From the NCBI GenBank assembly GCA_031425695.1, contig JANPJV010000047.1, positions 1 through 64,000 on the forward strand: 64,000 bases of DNA. The letters run 5' to 3'. The position numbers and the translations under genes are program-made. Positions 60,613-64,000 of this stretch are shown here, one piece after another (the stretch's first letter is position 1; each line of letters begins with the position of its first letter). This DNA is from JANPJV01 sp031425695. Its GTDB lineage: Bacteria; Pseudomonadota; Gammaproteobacteria; Xanthomonadales; SZUA-5. A model generated the notes under the pieces. The model was not told where the DNA came from. It worked only from the letters and a program-made list of their open reading frames with translations, and made no database searches.

Positions 60613-60867
60613 TCAGGCGACCCGCTTCTTGCGGATGAAGGACACCAGCACCAGGATCAGGATGGCGCCGATCAGCGCGCCGATGAAGCCGGCCGACTCG
60701 CCAGGCTCATACCACCCCAGCGCACCGCCGATGAAAGTTGCCGCAAGCGCACCGCCGACTCCGACCACGGTGGTCAGAATCAGTCCCATGCCATCGTTGC
60801 CCGGCTTGAGCATGCGTGCCAGCAGGCCGACGACGAGGCCGATCAGAATCGTCCAAATGATGCCCAC
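60613..60867 (-). CDS. GlsB/YeaQ/YmgE family stress membrane protein
   Basis: An 84-residue protein of three hydrophobic helices starting MGIIWTILIGLVVGLLARML with the family motif KPGNDGMGLILTTVVGVGGALAATFIGGALGWY. Known as a transglycosylase-associated or general-stress membrane protein. Start supported by AGGGAGG upstream on its strand. Confidence 0.9.
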   Translation of the reverse strand: MGIIWTILIGLVVGLLARMLKPGNDGMGLILTTVVGVGGALAATFIGGALGWYEPGESAGFIGALIGAILILVLVSFIRKKRVA

Positions 60868-60925
60868 GGTTCCCTCCCTAGTTTGAGATGAAATGACGAC
60901 CTGCGCTCACGGGAGCCAGGCCGTG

Positions 60926-60959
60926 GAAAAACCGCGCCCGACGCAAAGGTCGGGCGCGG
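60926..60959 (-). terminator. rho-independent terminator after the glycine-zipper gene
   Basis: On the minus strand CCGCGCCCGAC pairs perfectly with GTCGGGCGCGG around a six-base loop, followed by TTTTTCC. It is placed 6-40 bases after the stop at 60966. The most classical terminator in the window. Confidence 0.85.
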
Positions 60960-60965
60960 CAATGC

Positions 60966-61433
60966 TCAGTTCAGCGGTTCGACCCAGCCATCGACAACTT
61001 CGACGCGCGAACCCGGACGCAGGCCAAAGGCACGGTCCTGGTCGAACGTAAAGGTACGGCCGGTGTCCATGCGCACGCTGATGCGATAGATCGTGCGGCC
61101 GCCGCGATCGCGTGAGCGATCGTTGGCAATCGCGCCACCGGCGACCGCGCCGACGACGGTGGCCGCGCGGCGTCCGTCACCGCTGCCGATCTGGTTACCG
61201 ACCGCGCCGCCGATCAACGCCCCGAGCACGGTGGCGTTGGTGTTGCGACGGCTGCTGCGATTGATGCGGGAGATGCCACGCACGGTGCCGCAGGAGCGAC
61301 AGATCTCTTCATAGCGATCGTCGTCGCGATCGTAGCGGTCACGATCGCCACGATCGGCGGAAGCCGGCGTGCTGAACGTCGCGGCAAGCGCAAGCGTTAC
61401 GACGGTGAGGATTCCTGAGAGTCGAAAGTTCAT
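60966..61433 (-). CDS. glycine-zipper 2TM domain exported protein
   Basis: A 155-residue exported protein. Signal peptide 1-26 (LALAATFSTPASA). A charged Asp/Arg stretch (DRGDRDRYDRDDDRYEE), then CRSCGTV and the glycine-zipper ATVLGALIGGAVGNQIGSGDGRRAATVVGAVAGG typical of SlyB/Rick_17kDa-type proteins. Ends in a beta domain (YRISVRMDTGRTFTFDQD). Divergent from DUF3011. Confidence 0.85.
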   Translation of the reverse strand: MNFRLSGILTVVTLALAATFSTPASADRGDRDRYDRDDDRYEEICRSCGTVRGISRINRSSRRNTNATVLGALIGGAVGNQIGSGDGRRAATVVGAVAGGAIANDRSRDRGGRTIYRISVRMDTGRTFTFDQDRAFGLRPGSRVEVVDGWVEPLN

Positions 61434-61571
61434 GACGTTTCCTTTTCGGTAGACGGGAACAGGCCGGGAGCCTCGATGCCCGCGGTCTCATCTCGATCGA
61501 TCGGCCTGGAGCGATGCTCACGGCTTGATGAGAATGTGTGATTCACACTAGGCGGGCGAGTGTGATGATTA

Positions 61572-61676
61572 GGTGCGCCAGCGCACCCAATCTGCCTCGC
61601 GGTGTTGTTGCAGCAGGCCAGCGTTCAGCTGGTCGGTGCCAGCGTGGTGATGCGGTCGAGTGTGCGCTGGCGCACC
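61572..61676. repeat. GGTGCGC-GCGCACC inverted repeat in a divergent gap
   Basis: GGTGCGCCAGCGCACC at 61572-61587 and its inverted form GTGCGCTGGCGCACC at 61662-61676 in the 305-base gap 61434-61738. A further dyad GTGTGATTCACAC lies at 61536-61548. The gap holds promoters for two divergent genes but no gene of its own. Confidence 0.6.
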
Positions 61677-61738
61677 GACCGCCAGAATCCAGCGGCCTAG
61701 CGTTGAGCCCGATACCCCGCTTTCCTTGGAGTGCCACC

Positions 61739-62746
61739 ATGATCAGACATCTACTCACCGCTGCAGCCTTCGCCGGCCTGTTCGTCGCTAGTGCGGACAG
61801 CGCGCAGGCGCAGGACAAGATGACCACGTACGGTCTCATTCGCTGCGAGAACGTCAACGGCGACGGCTATTGCCCGGCAGATACACGCAACGGCGTACGC
61901 CTGGTCCGCGAAGTCGGTTCAGAACGCTGCACGCTCGGCCGCAACTGGGGCTACGAGCGCGGCGGCATCTGGGTCAGCGGCGGTTGCGGCGCCGAGTTCG
62001 AGATCGGGACGCCAGGATCCGATTACGGTTACGGCTACACCTACAACCAGGGCGGCGTGATCGTCTGCGCGTCCGACGATCGCCGGCGCGAGATGTGTCG
62101 CGTAGACGTGCGTGACGGTGCGCGCCTGGTGCGCCAGCTGAGCCGCACCCAGTGCGTGCAGGGCGAGACCTGGGGCTTCGAACGCGAAGGCATCTGGGTC
62201 GACGATGGCTGCGCTGGCGAGTTCCAGTTGGGTGGCGGTGGCGGTGACTATGTCGAGCCGCGTCCGCTGCCACGTCCGTTGCCGCGTCCGATCGACGTGC
62301 CGCCGCCGCGTCCGCTGCCGAGCGGTGGGCCGACACTGGTGTGTGAGTCCGATGGTCGCCTGCGCTACTGCCAGACCGGAATCCTCAATTACACCGCGAC
62401 ACTGGTGCGCGAGTTCGGTGACGATCCGTGCATCGTCGGCCGTACCTGGGGCCAGGATCAGCGCGGCGTGTGGGTCGACCGGGGTTGTGCGGCCGAGTTC
62501 CGCATCCGCACCGGCCGTGATCCTGGCTACATGCCGCCGATCGTCGATGTCGACGTGGTCCGCTGCGAGTCCTTCGACCATCGTCGAAACTATTGCCAGG
62601 TCGCCGACCGCGTGCTCAACGTCCGCCTGCTGCGCCAGAACAGCCGCTCGCCGTGCATCAAGGGCCGCACCTGGGGCTTCGGTCGCCGCGCGGGTGGCAT
62701 CTGGGTCCAGAACGGTTGTCGCGCAGACTTCCGCGTCGTCTACTGA
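61739..62746 (+). CDS. secreted protein with four DUF3011 repeats
   Basis: A 335-residue exported protein. Signal peptide 1-24. Four repeats at about 32-88, 107-164, 199-255 and 273-335, each with four Cys (for example C36, C45, C64, C83) and the pattern VRLVRxxSxxxCxxGxxWGxxxxGIWVxxGCxAEF. A Pro-rich linker (EPRPLPRPLPRPIDVPPPRP) separates repeats 2 and 3. Sixteen Cys suggest eight disulfides. TTGGAG precedes ATG 61739. Function unknown; related modules bind cell-surface or host glycans. Confidence 0.85.
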   Translation: MIRHLLTAAAFAGLFVASADSAQAQDKMTTYGLIRCENVNGDGYCPADTRNGVRLVREVGSERCTLGRNWGYERGGIWVSGGCGAEFEIGTPGSDYGYGYTYNQGGVIVCASDDRRREMCRVDVRDGARLVRQLSRTQCVQGETWGFEREGIWVDDGCAGEFQLGGGGGDYVEPRPLPRPLPRPIDVPPPRPLPSGGPTLVCESDGRLRYCQTGILNYTATLVREFGDDPCIVGRTWGQDQRGVWVDRGCAAEFRIRTGRDPGYMPPIVDVDVVRCESFDHRRNYCQVADRVLNVRLLRQNSRSPCIKGRTWGFGRRAGGIWVQNGCRADFRVVY

Positions 62747-62856
62747 GCCGCGAGTTTCAAGGCTGGCCCTTTTGCCGCCGGCCCAACGTTTGAAGCAGTA
62801 ACCCGGGGTGCGCGTTGCGCCGCGCACTTCGGGTTGGTACCTGCGGTTTTGACCTC

Positions 62857-62977
62857 GTAGAGCGGAGCTTGCTGCACTGCTTTTCTGCCCTGGTTACTGA
62901 AATCAAGAGCAGTGGAGCAAGCTCCTCTCCACGTACAACGCAGAGCCAAGCGCAGTGGAGCAAGCTCCACTCTGCGG
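62857..62977. repeat. REP-like triple, AGTGGAGCAAGCTCCACT family
   Basis: Three units: GTAGAGCGGAGCTTGCTGCA (62857 on), then inverted GAGCAGTGGAGCAAGCTCCT (62907 on) and GCGCAGTGGAGCAAGCTCCA (62951 on). Each has a GGAGC-type internal stem. Lies in the 289-base gap before the acyltransferase gene; no gene seen. Confidence 0.75.
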
Positions 62978-63035
62978 AAGCATTGAACTCCGCAACCGAG
63001 TAGGCTCTTCGCGCTTCCCTTCGCGCAGCGCTACT

Positions 63036-64000
63036 TTGCCGCACAATAACTTCCACTTGGTCCGCCTGTTCGCGGCGTTGATGGTGCTGTACAGCCATGC
63101 GCACACGCTGGCGGGGCTGCCGGAGCCGCTGTTCCTGGGCTACCTGCCGCTGGGGCCGGTGGCGGTCTACATCTTCTTTGCGCTGAGCGGAAACCTGGTC
63201 TACCAGAGTTTCGCCGCTGACCCGCATCTCGGGCGCTTCCTGGTGCGTCGCGCGCTGCGGCTCTTTCCTGCGCTGATCGTGGTGACGCTGCTGGCAATCC
63301 TCGCCCTCGGGCCACTGGTGAGCAGCCTGCCTGCCGACGCCTATTTTGCCAATCCGGCGACGCGCTTCCATCTGTGGAATGTCGCGCTCTATCCGGTCTA
63401 CTTCCTCCCGGGCGTCTTCACCGAACACCACGTCGCAAATGCGGTCAACGGTTCGCTGTGGAGCCTGCCGATCGAATTCCTGATGTACCTCTCCGTCCCG
63501 CTCAGCCTCGGCAGCCGCGGCCTCGCGCGCATCTGGTTCGCACTGATTTTCGTGGTTTTTGCGGTGCTGCACTTCACGTGGGTCTGGCCGAGCACCGAGT
63601 TGAGCGTGTTCTGGGGCTCGGACCTTCGCCAGGTCGCGATGTGCGGAATCTTCTTCGCCGCCGGCGCACTGATCCGCGCCTGCGATCTGGAACGCTATCT
63701 CAAGCTCGACCTGCTGACCGGTGCCGGCGTGCTCCTGCTGTGCGGGACGATCGGCCACCACGCCTTCTTCAGCGCGATGTGGATCACGCTGCCGCTCCTC
63801 GTGCTCGGCTTCGGCTCGAGCAGCAACGCCATTGGACGCTTCATCGCCAGCCGTGGCGATTATTCCTACGGCATCTACCTGTATGCCTTTCCGGTGCAGC
63901 AGACGCTGCTCTGGTGGCAGCCGGGAATGGCGTTCTGGCCCTTCCTCCTGGGAACCATCGCGATCACCGTCGCGCTCGCAGCGCTGTCCTGGCACTTGAT
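63036..64000 (+). CDS. acyltransferase-3 family membrane protein (partial)
   Basis: The open frame runs off the window (321 codons seen). An OafA-type membrane acyltransferase, adding acetyl or other acyl groups to surface glycans. Catalytic His is in LMVLYSHAHTL near the start; later SLWSLPIEFLMYL and RGDYSYGIYLYAFPVQQTLL match the family. About ten hydrophobic helices. No ATG fits; TTG 63036 (LPHNNFHLVRLFAAL) is the best start, with no clear ribosome-binding site. The C-terminus is missing. Confidence 0.85.
   Translation, partial: MPHNNFHLVRLFAALMVLYSHAHTLAGLPEPLFLGYLPLGPVAVYIFFALSGNLVYQSFAADPHLGRFLVRRALRLFPALIVVTLLAILALGPLVSSLPADAYFANPATRFHLWNVALYPVYFLPGVFTEHHVANAVNGSLWSLPIEFLMYLSVPLSLGSRGLARIWFALIFVVFAVLHFTWVWPSTELSVFWGSDLRQVAMCGIFFAAGALIRACDLERYLKLDLLTGAGVLLLCGTIGHHAFFSAMWITLPLLVLGFGSSSNAIGRFIASRGDYSYGIYLYAFPVQQTLLWWQPGMAFWPFLLGTIAITVALAALSWHL

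Overview
The window is GC-rich and reads as part of a chromosome of a free-living gammaproteobacterium, most likely Xanthomonadales/Lysobacterales (Rhodanobacteraceae-like). This rests on gene content only: HutD, HflX, YpfJ, AlkB, an AscD-type ferredoxin reductase, DUF3011, paired DUF1800/DUF1501 proteins, a LytS/LytT pair and TPR-tailed Ser/Thr kinases. I see no rRNA, tRNA, CRISPR array, prophage or transposase gene. About 65 protein genes are supported.

Layout. 0-3 kb: secreted M23 peptidase, then a minus-strand stress set (small acidic protein, short-chain dehydrogenase, DUF2383 four-helix protein). 3.2-8.6 kb: surface-glycan operon (wecB, a helical protein, a GT2-GT4 fusion) followed by a methyltransferase. 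8.7-14.5 kb: secreted and membrane proteins, LytS/LytT two-component pair, hutD, csbD-like gene, ypfJ. 14.5-18.4 kb: TPR Ser/Thr kinase behind an M14 peptidase. 18.4-22.5 kb: minus-strand operon coding a NitT/TauT-type ABC transporter interleaved with a SCO protein and a cupredoxin-like protein. 22.7-26.8 kb: secreted protein and second TPR kinase, divergent from a TIGR02999-type ECF sigma factor. 27-33.4 kb: hflX, DUF1176 lipoprotein-like secreted protein, DUF1800 and DUF1501 genes. 33.5-43.2 kb: DUF937, a sterol-desaturase remnant, DCC/epimerase divergent pair, kup, cupin, small envelope proteins, a thioredoxin-reductase-like flavoprotein, pssA. 43.4-49.4 kb: PQQ sugar dehydrogenase, alkB, gst, nitronate monooxygenase with a divergent HxlR regulator, ferritin-like protein. 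49.6-54.9 kb: a 1103-residue secreted BNR-propeller protein and an AscD-like reductase. 55-62.8 kb: small lipoproteins including an entericidin missed by ordinary length cut-offs, a Crp-family regulator, bcp, membrane stress proteins, an FAD oxidoreductase and a four-repeat DUF3011 protein. The window ends inside an acyltransferase-3 gene.

The most unusual property is not a gene. Nearly every intergenic space of more than about 80 bases holds an inverted-repeat element, and I count about eleven sequence families. Several are REP-like: a 25-40 base unit with its own hairpin, present as an inverted pair (REPIN or BIME architecture). Others are long-armed, heptamer-based, or MITE-like with 19-25 base terminal inverted repeats. 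The elements sit between genes of presumed operons, supply the stop codons and last residues of some proteins, and in one case the ribosome-binding site of the next gene. No mobilising enzyme (for example a RAYT) is in the window.

The best candidate for an undescribed protein system is the 18.8-22.5 kb operon. The substrate-binding lipoprotein, SCO protein, cupredoxin-like protein, permease and ATPase lie in one order on one strand with short overlaps, which suggests metal-linked uptake or oxidase maturation. The cupredoxin-like protein keeps a Cys-x2-His-x4-Met ligand loop but has Gln where the first His ligand is expected.
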